In this document: piece after piece, positions 44,435 to 55,383 of the stretch
Layout of the letters: every line of letters begins with the position of its first letter
Position numbering within the stretch: the first letter of the stretch is position 1
NCBI RefSeq assembly: GCF_901933205.1
Contig: NC_044585.1
Span: forward strand, 620,001 to 684,000
Reading direction: 5' to 3'
DNA length: 64,000 nt
Origin: Camarhynchus parvulus
Lineage: Eukaryota > Chordata > Aves > Passeriformes > Thraupidae
The notes under the pieces: model-generated
Seen by the model: only the letters and a program-made list of their open reading frames with translations
Database searches by the model: none
What the model was told of the DNA's origin: nothing
Made by a program: the position numbers and the translations under genes

Positions 44435-45599
44435 ACACACAGAATTTGGAAGCAGAGCTGTCCAGCACGGGGCACACAGCAGAGGCAGTTTCCCAGTTTC
44501 TGTGCCTGGTCCCACGGCCTGGGGCAGGGCTGGCCTGAGCACAGCCTGGAGCATCACTGCATGCCAAGGTCACAGCCCCAGCTGCCTCCCAGTGACCTCT
44601 GTGCCACAACTGCTGGGTCAAACAGCCCGAGGAGGGGCCGGATCTGCAGCGAGAGTCAGCCCCAGCCCTGTACAGATGTGTTCTCTCCATTTCCAGATTA
44701 ACCTTTCAGAAATGTCAGCCAAACAACCGCTGCCTCCCTCGAACAACCTGGAATTTTTGGGCTTGTGACTAGAGCTTCAATTAACTCCTTCAGTGCTCCT
44801 GCTCACCTTCCAGCCCTCTCCCAGGAAATTCCAGCTCCAGGGCCTTTTCTTCTGCAGCTATTTTGATGCCCTGCACGTTGTGACCTCTCTCTCCTGCTGC
44901 ACCACTTGGGATGGTGGAGTCAAAGGGCACTGCTGAAACAGGAGTGCTTGCAGGTGTGTTCAGAAGGGAGGAGCAGCACATTCCTAACCTGGGCTGCCAC
45001 TGCAGCAAGAGCAGGGCAGGGTGGGATCAGCCTCCCTCCCGTGAGATGTCCATAAACAACAACAGAGTGTGCTGCAGCAGATTGCACAGCAACGCTCCTG
45101 CTCGCTTCCCAGAGCTCACCTCTCCTGGCATTCCCAGAAAACCCTTCTGTTCCTGCCATGGGCTGGCCCAGGCACCCAAGAGTGACCCAAGTGTTCCAGC
45201 TGTGGCCCAGCTGTGGCCCTGTGGGCACACTGCTCCTCTGGCAGCACATTCATCAAGAGCTCTCCTGTTCATTCAGTGTGTACAGGGCTCCTGGAAAATC
45301 CAGGATGGGCAGGATGCAGCTGGGAGTCACCCAGGGCAAACAGAGGGAAGGGGGCAGGCAAGGCAGGAGGGGCAGAGGAGCTCAGGGGATGCCTGAGGTG
45401 TAGGATAGAAGAGGATTAGGGAATCATCTCTGTGCCTTTGCACTCTGGAGGAGCAGAAAGAGAGTGGCCAGAGGGAGCCTCCTGCTCTGCCCAGGTGCCA
45501 CCTGCCCTCCTCAGGGGGCTGCAGGAAGGGGCTGCAGGCCCTGGGCTGCACAGAATTCACACCTGCACTTAGAGGGTGTCTGGACAGCTCTCCTGGATC
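44435..45599. other. unassigned interval
   Basis: GC-moderate DNA without repeats matched in the window or a supportable frame. One word, AGAGCTCACCTNNCCTGGCATTCCCAGAAAACCCTTCTG in outline, occurs near both 41301 and 45112. The two neighbourhoods share a duplicated segment of about 60-70 bases. Confidence 0.4.
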
Positions 45600-45611
45600 A
45601 TTTTCAGATGG

Positions 45612-45712
45612 GGTTTCAAGGACCTATTGAAGGTACCCCTGCCCACGGCCGGGATTGGAACCAGATGAGCTTTAAGGTCCCTTCCAACCCAAGCCCTGCT
45701 GTGATTCTGAGC
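45612..45712 (+). mobile_element. CR1 LINE 3' fragment
   Basis: GATGAGCTTTAAGGTCCCTT and AACCCAAGCCCTGCTGTGATT; tail in sense orientation, upstream part diverged. Confidence 0.8.
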
Positions 45713-46096
45713 CCAGCACCTCGGGCCAGCTGAGGCTGTTGGCACAAACAAGGCCCACACTGAGTAAATCACCCCCAGCTGCCCCAAGTGTCCAGCGGGT
45801 GCCTTTGGTTGAGTTCCTTTGTTCCACAGATGATTGTGGGCTGGGTCAGTGGGAGGCACCCTCAGCCTCTGGGTGTGGGGAGGGGGTTTTGCATGCAGGA
45901 GAAACTGAACCCTTGCAGTGATGCCTACATGGGATGGTGGAAACTGGGCAGGCCTTGGAGGGACATGGTTGTGACAACACCCCGAGGGCAAGCTGGAGAG
46001 ATGGCCAGTATTGGGGTGACAAACCCAGTGAGGAATGAAGGCTCAGTAGCATTTCTATACCCAGTGTACACAGGTAAAGATAATTACACACATTAT

Positions 46097-46490
46097 AGAA
46101 CGTAGAATGGATTGGGCTGGAAGGGACCAACTCACCCAGTGCCACCCCTGCCATGGCAGGGACACCTCCCACTGTCCCAGGTGCTCCCAGCCCCAGTGTC
46201 CAGCCTGGCCTTGGGCACTGCCAGGGATCCAGGGGCAGCCCCAGCTGCTCTGGGCACCCTGTGCCAGGGCCTGCCCACCCTGCCAGGGAACAATTCCTAA
46301 TTCCCAATATCCCATCCAGCCCTGCCCTCTGGCAGTGGGAGCCATTCCCTGTGTCCTGGCACTCCCGTTATTGATGAAAAGTCCCTCCCTGGCTTCCTTG
46401 CAGCCCCTTCAGACCCTGGAAGGTGCTGCGAGGTCTCCACACAACCTTCTCTTCTCCAGGCTGAACGATCCCAGCTCCCGGCCTGGCTCC
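46097..46490 (-). mobile_element. CR1 LINE 3' fragment, longer copy
   Basis: TATAGAACGTAGAATGGATT, GGGCTGGAAGGGACCAACTC, through to CAACCTTCTCTTCTCCAGGC and AACGATCCCAGCTCC. A segment after 46355 differs from 16084-16408, so the two diverge 5' of the shared 3' block. Confidence 0.85.
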
Positions 46491-47485
46491 CCAGGGGAGG
46501 GGCTCCAGTGCAGAGCTGCTCCCAGAGTTCCATGTCCCGTATGTGGGTGCGCCAGGGCTGTATGCAGAGTCCCAGGTGGGGTTTCACATGGATACAGACA
46601 CATCCACACATTGTCCACGGATCTGGTGGCAGCTGAAGCTCTGCCTAGCAGGACAGAGCCACCACCCCCCCATATCGTGGATGTTCAGCTTTCCCCGGCA
46701 CAATCCTTCCCTCCTCCTTTCCCCACTGAGCAAATGAGTCCACTTAATAAAAATCCATCTTTCTGCTTCCCAGATGGGCCGGCTGCAGGTGGGATCTGCC
46801 TGTGCAGGAGCCCCTGTCCCTGCAGGCCAGGGAAGGGGGCCGGGGGGCTCAGCAGGGTGGGAATCCAGCTTCTCCCTGCTTCAGCTACAGCGAAACCCTC
46901 GGGCTCTGTGGGTAAACTGAGGCGAGCCGCTCTCCTTCCTGCCCCGGGGAGAGTGATCCCGAAGGGCAGGGACGGCGAGAGGGCTCAGCCACAGGGAGGA
47001 GTTCTCCAAGGGCTCTCTGACATCCTTCTCTCGGGAAAGCAGCGGCTCCGCGCCCGCAGCAGCCGAATCTGGTGAGGAAGAGGAGGCACCGCACGTTCGG
47101 ATGTCTCTGGCCGCCTCCCCGGCGCGCAGATCCAGAGCAGGGGCAAACACCCGCCGAGGTCTCCGCTGCCTCCCGAGGGGCTCCGAGCCGCGGTGCCCGG
47201 GGCGGTGCGGGCGCGGCTGCGGCGGGAGCCGGGGAGGAGGGAGCGGGCCCGGTGCCCGCCGAGCCCGGCCGTCCCTCTCCGCCGCTTCCTTTAGGTGGCA
47301 CCGCTCCTCCAGGAATGAGCTCCCGGCCCCGCGCAGCCCTGCCCGGGCCGCGGCCGCGCCGCGGGGGCTCCGCCGCGCACCGCACCGTCGGAGCGGCCCC
47401 TCCTCCCCTGGCCAGCCCGTGCCCGGCTCCCCCGTCCTCCCGCTCACTCCTCCAGCCAGTAAATCCGATCTAGGCTGATTCCTCT

Positions 47486-47514
47486 CACGTCAAACCACAT
47501 GATCCCATAAAACA
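47486..47514 (+). promoter_or_regulatory. candidate core promoter with CRE-like and TATA-like boxes
   Basis: In the island, TCACGTCA (47486-47493; reverse TGACGTGA, one base off the cAMP response element) precedes CATAAAAC (47507-47514). A TATA-like box here would place a start near 47535-47545, followed by a GC-rich leader. This short A/T-containing island in very GC-rich DNA is what draws attention. Functional use is inferred. Confidence 0.35.
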
Positions 47515-47654
47515 TTCATCGCCTCTCCATCCCCGCTCGCTCGCCGCTCGCTCCCGGGATCCAGCGCAGCCGGCTCCGCTCCCCGCCGGGATCCGCCGCA
47601 GCCCCGGCCCCGTGCGTGCGGCGGGCGGGCGGGCGGAGCGAGGAGGAGGCAGCG

Positions 47655-47690
47655 AGGCAGGCGAGGCGAGGCGAGGCGAGGCAGGGAGGG
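47655..47690 (+). repeat. (AGGCG)n run in the island
   Basis: Six or so pentamers of GCGAGGCGAGGCGAGGCGAG type, a CpG-containing pentanucleotide repeat in the presumed 5' leader. Confidence 0.8.
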
Positions 47691-47896
47691 GGAGCCTCGC
47701 CTGGATGCTGACTCCAGCTCGGGGGCTGCTCATTCCCCCGATGAGCGAGGGCACCGGGAGCGCCCCCCCCTCCCCGTGCGCCGCCGCTCCCCGCTCGGGC
47801 TGAAGTTTGGCTCCGGGATCTGCCCCGCTTTCCCAAGGATTGTACCGCTGCCGCTCCACTTTGCGCCTCCAGACGTGCCTTCCCCGACCCCTAAGA

Positions 47897-47918
47897 TGAA
47901 GAGGGCGATAGCTGAAGG
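47897..47918 (+). CDS. candidate first coding exon (7 codons) of an unrecognised gene
   Basis: The ATG at 47897 has A at -3. It opens Met-Lys-Arg-Ala-Ile-Ala-Glu and runs into GAAG|GTACGTG at 47918/47919, a strong splice donor (GTACGT). Coding would continue in phase 1 in an exon beyond. The 380 bases upstream are CpG-rich and lie downstream of the TATA-like box at 47507, consistent with a 5' leader, although upstream ATGs (for example in GATGCTGAC and CGATGAGCG) exist in the leader. I could not identify the gene from seven residues. No following coding exon was identified with confidence; the next exon may lie outside the window or be the frame at 49290-49518. Alternative: chance ATG-donor combination in an unrelated leader. 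Confidence 0.3.
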
Positions 47919-48465
47919 TACGTGCGCCCCGCTCTCCCTCCGCCGCCGCGGCTCCCCCGGGCAGGGCACGGCGGCCGCGGCCCCAACTTCGCCCGGCGCC
48001 GGGAACTTCCCTCGCCGCAACTTTTTTCCCCCGTGGGGTCTTCGGGAGCGGCCAAGGTCCCACGAGGAGAAGAGGGGCCGGGGGCCGGGCCGGGAGCGGG
48101 CGCTGGGGCCGGGAGAGGCGGCGGGGAGGGCGCGGGGGAGCGGGAGCGCCGCGGCTGCGGGAGCGGAGCGGAGGCGAGGCCGGAGGGGGAGCGAGCCCCG
48201 GGCACGGCTCGGCTCCAGCCGCGGAGCGCGGCAGCGGCAGGGAGGAGGACAGAGGGATGGTGGAAAGGGAGCAGCGGGGTGGAGGGAGAGCAGCGGGCTA
48301 AGCCCCCTCCAGCCGCCGCCCAGCCTGGCGTGGCTCAGATCGGCCTTGGGGTGACCGGGCGAAGTTGGTGCCTCCGGGGGAAGCGCGTCCGCATCCCGCA
48401 CCCCGCATCCCGCACCTCGCATCCTGCGGCGGAGGCGCCGGACGGGCGGGAGAGGGGCTGGGGCA

Positions 48466-48550
48466 GCCCGGCTTGCCCCGCTCGCAGCCCGGCTTGCCCC
48501 GCTCGTAGCCCGGCTTGCCCCGCTCGTAGCCCGGCTTGCCCCGCTCGCAG
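48466..48550 (+). repeat. 21-bp tandem repeat, four units
   Basis: Units of AGCCCGGCTTGCCCCGCTCG plus C or T at base 21. It lies within the presumed first intron. Confidence 0.95.
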
Positions 48551-48884
48551 CCCGGCCGCCGGAGCAGCCCCAGCCCCGCTCCCCGAGCCCGTCCCGCTCG
48601 CGGAGCCGCCGCACGGGGAAGTTCCCGGAGGCTCCGGGGGCTCCGCAGGGACAGCGGGTCCCGGGCTGCGGTGGGGGCTCCCCGCAGAGCCCAGGGTTCC
48701 GCCGCTTCGTGTTCGGAGCCAGAGGCTGGGAAGGGCTGGGGGTGCGGGGCTGGACCCGCTTTCCACTCGCTCGCAGCGCCGGGGGAGAGGCACGGAGCTC
48801 GCAGCCTGGCACGGCCGGGCTCTGCCCGAACCTTTTCCATGCGCTTCGGCGATAGCCTTCGCTTCCCGGCCCCGTGTGCGGGCT

Positions 48885-48938
48885 GGGGCTGGGGCTGGAG
48901 CTGGGGCTGGGGCTGGGGCTGGGGCTGGGGCTCTGAGG
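48885..48938 (+). repeat. (GGGGCT)n run
   Basis: About eight hexamers of GGGGCT with one GGAGCT; a potential G-quadruplex on the + strand. Confidence 0.9.
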
Positions 48939-49289
48939 CTGGGCTGCCACAGGGGCCGGGGATGCGGCGGCTCCCGGAGCCCCCCGGTCCCGCCGCGCCG
49001 TGGCCGCTTGCGGGGGCTCCGGGGGCACCGGGACGCGGCCCCAGGTCGGGGGGCACACCGGGAGGGGCACTCGCTGCCGGGCTCAGCCCGCTGGAGCAGC
49101 GTGTGCCGCCCAGGTGTGCTCGCTGGGAGCCCTCAGCCCTCGGATTGCAGTTTGGAACGGGAGGGATGAGCCCACGGCGGGAGCTCCCGGGCCGGCCGGG
49201 GCTGGCCCGGGGAGGTTTGGGCGTGCGGAGCCTCTGCCTGCTCTGACTCTGCTCTGTGCCGTCTCCAGCTTCGCTTCCCGTTCCCGTCA

Positions 49290-49518
49290 GCGACACAGAT
49301 ATAATTCTCTTTTCCTTTCTATTTTGGAGGGCACTCTGGCTGATTTATTTGTGACGATCAAAGGACACATCCGAGCTGCGATCCACACCGCGCACTGCCT
49401 CCTCGAGAGGCTTTGTGTCGATGTGAAACGTGAAATGGCCAATTTATTGCTGTTTGGGGAACACCTCGGGAGCGGGCTCGGCTCTGGCAGCTTCTCCCCG
49501 GCCCGGAGGGGATGCTGA
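49290..49518 (+). other. possible conserved block or exon at the island's edge
   Basis: The open frame in this segment has a mixed, protein-like composition near its end (about residues 120-165 of a frame ending at 49518), preceded by a pyrimidine-rich GCCGTCTCCAG that could be an acceptor near 49268. It also carries a perfect TCF/LEF-type word GATCAAAGG at 49356-49364. Either an exon or an intronic regulatory element is possible. The frame ends in a stop at 49516-49518, so as an exon it would be terminal. Confidence 0.2.
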
Positions 49519-49744
49519 GAGCCGAGCCTCCATTTGCTGGGCTGCCGTGGGTGTGAGCCCGGGGCTCGGTGCCGGGCTGTGCCCGGGGCTCGGTGCCCCC
49601 TCGGCCGGTGCCGGGCTGTGCCCGGGGCTCTGTCAGAGCCGGGCGGTGCTGGGTGTGCCCCGATCCCCTCGCTCCATCCCCGCTGCCGCCGCTGCTGCAG
49701 CGCTGCTCTCCCCACGCACCGACACTCCCGGCTGCCGCCAGCAC

Positions 49745-50420
49745 CGTGTGGAACAACACAGGGGATAATGAAATAGAAAAACTGTGTTACAACGGCTTTA
49801 TTTATAGAACAAGGCTTGGAGGAGTTTGGGGTTGAATTATTTGCTTTTTTGCTGCAGTATATGAATTGCTCCTGTGAGAGGCTGGCTTGCTGGCAGGTTT
49901 GGCTGGAAAGTCCTCACGAACCTGGGGGATTCTGTTTAGCTGAGTGTCCATCCTGCTGGATCTGGACTACATTTCCCACTGTGGGCTGCCAGGATGCTTC
50001 AAGTGCCTTGTAAGCCAGAAATAGCCACCAGGGGCAGTTGGACAGGCAGAGCTTTCCCTGTTCTCAGCACTTGCTGCCTTATTAACACGATTCATTTTTA
50101 CTGAAAAAGGGCTTTCTATGCTTATTCTTTTTTTTTTTCTTTTAACCCGAATACAAACGCCTGTAATATGAGAACCTACATCAACATCACCGATGGGAGA
50201 GCAGCTCTTTTTTTTCCTCTTGAGAGAAGACACCATTCATTGCATTATTCTGTGTTTCCTGTCTTTATAATGTAAATTTTTTATCAAGGGCCCGCTGCAT
50301 TTTCTGGGCTTTGTCCCCCCTTTCCCAGCTGGCAGCACAGACCTCGAACCTGCATTGCATGGGCCCATCAAAGGCTGTGTTTGGAGAGGTTTTCTAAGGA
50401 GGAATGTGCTTAAAGAGGAA
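49745..50420. other. possible conserved non-coding block
   Basis: Balanced-composition, repeat-free DNA directly downstream of the island, with poly-T runs near 50129 and 50210 and A/T words such as GCTTTATTTATAGAAC. If the candidate exon is real, this lies in its first intron, where regulatory elements are common. Confidence 0.2.
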
Positions 50421-50424
50421 TTTT

Positions 50425-51165
50425 AGGGCAAAAAGGTGGAGGTGCTGTTGCACCACTTGGTGCCTAGGCATTGAACCGGTGCAGACATCGTTGTTCCCTG
50501 CTGGATCTGGGATGTTTTCCCAGACAAAGCTGGGCCAGAGGAGGAGTTAATGAGAAGCAGTGAGGAGGTGTGGAGGGCTGTGGGCAGCACGTGCTGAACC
50601 AGCCGGGCCCCTCGTGAATTCCCTCAATGCCGAGCTCAGGAGCTCCGGGCTGGGCTTGGGAAAACCTGCCGGGAGCCTGGTGTGTCCATAAAGGAGTGGG
50701 AAGGACAGGGAGTGGCTGGTGGGAAGGAGCAAGGGGACATTTGTCACACAGCATCTCTCTCTGCTCTGCCCTGCTCCCTGCCCTGCTCCAGGGTCTGGAA
50801 TGCAAGGGCAGGACAGTGGCTGTGGCTCCATCCGCTCATCCTGTGGAGCTGGGGCTGCCCAGCTGGGATCCCACATTCCCTGTGCCAGGCTGTGCCTGCT
50901 GCCACAGCCCCTGTGTAATCTTCTTCTGACCCCAGCAACGACTTGGGCCTCAGCTTTCCAAAGGAACAACCAGAATCCAGCAGCACAGATGGGAATTTTC
51001 CACATTTTTCATCTCAGAAGCAGCGAGGAGCCTGTGAGCTGGGGGCAGGGCAGGGGAGGATGCTCTGAGGCTGCTGCACCCCTGCACACACAGCCCTGCT
51101 CAGCCCTGCTCAGCCCTGCACAGCCCTGCCCAGCCCTGCACAGCCCGGCTGCCTGAGGGCACTGG
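50425..51165. other. unassigned interval with short CAGCCCTG repeats at its right edge
   Basis: Nothing recognisable until 51100-51140, where CTGCTCAGCCCTG/CTGCACAGCCCTG is repeated about five times. Confidence 0.4.
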
Positions 51166-51169
51166 GGCT

Positions 51170-51400
51170 CCTTCCCTTCCCTTCCCTTCCCTTCCCTTCC
51201 CTTCCCTTCCCTTCCCTTCCCTTCCCTTCCCTTCCCTTCCCTTCCCTTCCCTTCCCTTCCCTTCCCTTCCCTTCCCTTCCCTTCCCTTCCCTTCCCTTCC
51301 CTTCCTTCCCTTCCTTCCCTTCCTTCCTTCCCTTCCCTTCCCTTCCCTTCCCTTCCCTTCCCTTCCCTTCCTTCCCTTCCCTTCCCTTCCCTTCCCTTCC
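51170..51400 (+). repeat. (TTCCC)n array
   Basis: About 46 pentamers with interruptions of TTCC near 51300-51330 and 51370. It passes without a break into (ATCCC)n. Confidence 0.95.
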
Positions 51401-51451
51401 CATCCCATCCCATCCCATCCCATCCCATCCCATCCCATCCCATCCCATCCC
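51400..51451 (+). repeat. (ATCCC)n array fused to (TTCCC)n
   Basis: Ten perfect pentamers that differ from the preceding array by one base per unit (T to A) and stay in the same phase. Confidence 0.95.
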
Positions 51452-51837
51452 CCTGAGCGATGCCCAAGGAGAGGGAAATGTCCCGAGCCAGAGCAGGAGG
51501 AGGCAGAGCCGTGCCCAAAGCCGAGCTCTGAGTTCTGCTCGGAGCCTGCCCCGGGCGCTGCAGCCGGGATTCACCTGCAGGGGCCGGGGAGGAGCCGCTC
51601 CCGCCCGGCTCAGGTGTTTGTTTGTCCTCTTCCCCTTGGACTTGCAATGCTCTCTGCTGCTGTCACCTTCAGTGAGACAGATCTCCGAGTGCCAGGCGCC
51701 TCTTTGGATGTTCCTCGAGAGGTTTTCTCTTTGTGCAGGAGGCACGGCCCCCGTGGAACAGGAGCACCCTGCAGCACTGCACGGGGGCTGGCACAGGCAG
51801 CAGCTCAGCCTGGGGCCTGCCAGGGCTGGGAGTGAAT

Positions 51838-51892
51838 TTCTGGGAGGGCCTGTCCCTCCTGGGACTGTCTGGGAGGGCCTGTCCCTCGTGGC
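51838..51892 (+). repeat. tandem duplication of about 30 bp
   Basis: CTGGGAGGGCCTGTCCCTC occurs twice about 29 bases apart. Confidence 0.85.
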
Positions 51893-52324
51893 CATGTGGG
51901 CAGCTCTGTGCTGTGTCCCCGACCAGGTGGATGTGGCTGCGATTTGTGAGTGCCAGGGTATCAGGGCTCCTCCATCACAGCGCTGGGGAGGGAGCAGTGA
52001 GGCTGCTGAGACACAAATTCCACCTTCTGCTCCCCTTTCCTGCTGTGGCTGCAATTCCTGGAGGTTTCCAGAGGCTGAGGGAAAAGGAGACAATTGGACT
52101 GAAAAATCTTAATCAGCTGGCAGAGGCTGCGGGTGGATGCTGCCCTGCTCGTGCAGAGGTGCCAGGGGAATTCGTGCAGAGTTTGCTCAAATGTGCAAAC
52201 TCACCTCAGGCTGAGCTGTGCATGCCTGACACTGCTGGGACACAGGGAATGGGCTCTGGCGGCTGCTCACCCTCTGGGTGGGGTTCACAGGGCTCTGGGG
52301 GCTCAGGGCCGGTGGGCAGAGCAC

Positions 52325-52737
52325 ATGTGATGGTGTGGCACAGGGCACAGCTGTGGTGTGGCACAGGAGGGCACAGCTGTGGTGTGGCACAGACAGAGCA
52401 GGGCACAGCTGTGGTGTGGCACAGCAGGGCACAGCTGTGGTGTGGCACAGCAGGGCACAGCTGTGGTGTGGCACAGACAGAGCAGGGCACAGCTGTGGTG
52501 TGGCACACACAGGGCACAGCTGTGGTGTGGCACAGACAGACAGGGCACAGCTGTGGTGTGGCACAGGAGGGCACAGCTGTGGTGTGGCACAGACAGGGCA
52601 GGGCACAGCTGTGGTGTGGCACTGAGGGCATAGCTGTGGTGTGGCACAGACAGACAGGGCACAGCTGTGGTGTGGCACAGCAGGGCACAGCTGTGGTGTG
52701 GCACACACAGACAGGGCACAGCTGTGGTGTGGCACAG
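52325..52737 (+). repeat. minisatellite, about 14 units of 23-33 bp
   Basis: The unit core is GGGCACAGCTGTGGTGTGGC followed by ACA and a variable GACAGA/GCA linker. Each unit joins an E-box word CAGCTG to a RUNX-type TGTGGT. Val/Trp/His/Gly and Cys/His/Thr/Pro frames across it are artefacts. Confidence 0.95.
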
Positions 52738-53739
52738 CCCCTGCCCTGCCCGCTTTGCTTTCGGAGTGCTCCTGAAGGCCTCTGGAGTCTGCTCTTGTTT
52801 CTGCCTCCCCGGTATCCTTGTCCAGGTCACCGAGCCTCTCTGTGATGTCCTCTCAGCTTTTCCAGCCCTGCCCTCGCAGAGTGATGCCGAGTTCTGTCCC
52901 CGGGGACCCAGGGGATGCTAAACCGAGCCCAGAGCTGAGTGTGGAGGCTGAGCAGTCCCTGCTCACCTCCTCAGCAGTGCCACGGTGGCCGGTGACAGAC
53001 GATGATCTCCTGAGGGCTGTTGCTGCGTCCACAGCAGGTTTGTGTCTCTGGGCTGGCCCACCTTCCTCCCAACCTTCACACTGCAGCTTTCCCAGCATTT
53101 ATTGTCCCTCTCCCGGCACCAGGAGATTAGCAAAGCACTTGAGTTTTATTTGGAATCCTCCCTGGTTGTCAAGGAAAGCAGAAACACTCCACAAGCACAT
53201 GCAAAGCATCAAGGAGACTGGAAACAAAGAAACACAAGCACTCCAACGCTGGGGTTTTTAGTTCAGTTTCTGGAGAGCTCAGCAGTTTGAGGCATCACCC
53301 TGGTGGCTCTCAAGGAGCAGTGCTGGCTCCTGTCTGCAGGAATGTTTGCTTTCATGAAATCATGGGATATTTTGGATATTATAATCTGGATACACCTGGA
53401 GGTACCTAAAGAACCTCTTGCTCAAAGCACAGCTGGTTTCAAAGCCATATCTGGCTGCTCAGGGGCTTGTCCTGCCCAGCATGGATGTCTTCCCAAGGAT
53501 GGAGATGCCCTGTTCCCCTCCACAGCCTGGGTGGCAGCCCAGGCCCTTTGTCACCTGGCCTGGGTCACACCATGGGTGCTCCCTGTCCCTTTGGTGGCCT
53601 GGGGCTGCCTGGCTCTGTCCCTGGTGTGGCAGGGCTGGGGCAGGACCGATGGGGAACGTCGTGCTGGGGCCCTGTGAGCTCAGAGCAGGTGCTGGGGAGG
53701 CATCAAAGAGGGGTAAAAGCAGGGGTCACAGCCAGGTGC

Positions 53740-53985
53740 CACGGCAAGGACACCCAGGGTGGCAGCATGGGACACCCAGGGTCACAGTGGGACACCCAGG
53801 GTGGCAGCAGGGACACGCAGGGGGGCAGCAGGGACACGCAGGGTGGCAATGGGACACCCAGGGTGGCAGTGGGACACTCAGGGTGGCAGTGGGACACCCA
53901 GGGTGGCAGCAGGGACACCCAGGGTGGCAGTGGGACACCCAGGGTGACAATGGGACACCCAGGGTGGCAGCAGACCCTTGCAGAC
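53740..53985 (+). repeat. GGGACACCCAGGGTGGCAGT minisatellite, about 11 units
   Basis: Units of 20 or 23 bases; the extra three bases are CAG (GGCAGCAGGGACAC). Several units carry ACGCAGG or ACTCAGG variants. Confidence 0.95.
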
Positions 53986-54567
53986 ATTGTCCTGTGCCCG
54001 TGTTTGCTGTGTGGCTGCTCCTGGAGCAGCCCCTGGCCAGTTTGCTGGGGCCGGGTTGCAGCCCCCAGCCTGCAGTGTCACATCAATGGCAATGACACAG
54101 AGCTCCCTGCAGCCCTCAGACACCCCCTGTGCTGGAGCCTTTGCTGACCCCCTGCAGGGACAGGGACCCCTCTAGGGACACACAGGCCTGGCCACATCCC
54201 AGAGCCCCGCAGGTGCTGGGGGAGGCTCCGGAGCGGGGCTGTCGCACCTCAGCTCAGCTCTGGGATGTCTCTGTCCCAGCTTTGCAAAGCTCCAGTGGTG
54301 GAGCCTTGCTGGCCTTTCCCAGTACTGGAGCTGATGGAAAAGCTTCTCCTGGTGTGTGACCTGAAGCTCCCAGGCTGCAGCTCCTGGCTGTGGCTCCTGG
54401 CTGTGTCACCTGGCACACAAAGCTGTACTTTGCTCTGCCATCCTTTCAGCTGCCCTGGAGCAGCTGGGGGCTGGATTAAACCTCCCTTCACCTTCTCTTT
54501 GCCCAGCCCAACCATCGTAATTCCTGCTGCCTGACCCTGTAGGACATACCGGGACATGTGTTGGGCA

Positions 54568-54690
54568 GGAATTGCTCCCTGGCAGGGTGGGCAGGCCCTG
54601 GCACAGCTGGGGCTACCCCTGATCCCTGGCAGTGCCCAAGGCCAGGTTGGACACGAGTTGCAGCAGCCTGGGACAGTGGAGCTCCAGCCC
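54568..54690 (+). mobile_element. CR1 LINE 3' fragment, diverged
   Basis: AGGAATTGCTCCCTGGCAGG, TCCCTGGCAGTGCCCAAGGC and AGCAGCCTGGGACAGTGG; the tail is lost, with LTR B beginning some 30 bases to the right. Confidence 0.8.
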
Positions 54691-54721
54691 CAGGCAGCCC
54701 AGGACAAGGGCTGGACATCAG

Positions 54722-55104
54722 TGTTGACGGTGGTCACAAGGGTTTTTGGGATGAAGGAAGAGACGAGATGGGCTCCATGATCAGAAGGCTTGATTTGTTA
54801 TGTTATGATATAAGCACCTATTTAAACTATACTAAAAGAAAAAGAAAAGGAGAGTTTCCAGAAGCTGCTAGCTACCTAAGAAAAGTAAAGAATTATAACA
54901 AACCTTGCTCTCCCGGACTGTCTCCAAGAGAGCTCCCTCCTGCATTGGCCACCAACTCCAAACATCCAAACTGGGCCAATCCAGGCAGACCTGCCACATT
55001 CCACAGCAGCAGATAACCTATTGTTTATGTCTGGTTGCTGAACTTCTCAGCTTCAGCAGGAAAATCCTAAGAGAGGATTTTTCATAAAAGAAATATCTGT
55101 GACA
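54722..55104 (-). mobile_element. solo LTR, family B, copy 4
   Basis: On the + strand it starts TGTTGACGGTGGTCACA and ends ATATCTGTGACA, 383 bp. It is bounded by an exact 6-bp target-site duplication CATCAG (54716-54721 and 55105-55110). It is the most diverged of the four B copies in its middle third, yet keeps the best duplication. Confidence 0.9.
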
Positions 55105-55319
55105 CATCAGCTCCTTCTTCCTTCCAGGAGCTGCATCCTGAGAGCCTCCAAACCCTTTTGGTGCTTGGTGACTGGAGCTGACTCCCAGGAAGCTCCTTGT
55201 CCAGCATTTCTGTCCTTGATCCGTGCTCTGAGAGCCTTTATTGTCAGCTGTGCTCTCATCCCACCGCAGCTGCAATTCCACAGGAAAGCAGAGGGATCCA
55301 GGGCAGAGGGAGGCTCAGG

Positions 55320-55383
55320 GCCTGGATGGAGTTTCCATCCCAGGCCAGCTTTTCTCCTGCCTGGATGGAGTTTCCATCCCAGC
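55320..55383 (+). repeat. minisatellite (about 37-bp unit), left part split by LTR F
   Basis: CCTGGATGGAGTTTCCATCC followed by CAGGCCAGCTTTTCTCCTG, nearly two units, cut at CCCAGC by LTR F copy 1. The array resumes at 55677. Confidence 0.85.

Larger units (their letters stand above)
46880..49760. promoter_or_regulatory. CpG island
   Basis: Dense CpG with long GC-only runs and GC-box words over nearly 3 kb, unlike the CpG-poor GC-rich minisatellites elsewhere. It is the only such region in the window and is expected to mark a constitutive or developmental promoter. Overlapping frames of 100-450 codons on both strands reflect scarcity of stop codons in this composition. Confidence 0.75.

Noticed and set aside
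43725..44768. 347-codon His/Thr/Gln-rich frame
   Set aside because: It is the translation of the CA-rich minisatellite; the period and irregular unit lengths explain it.
47730..49070. 446-codon minus-strand frame (and similar long frames on both strands) in the CpG island
   Set aside because: GC composition removes stop codons in all frames; long frames overlap on both strands and are dominated by Pro/Arg/Ala/Gly with no domain.
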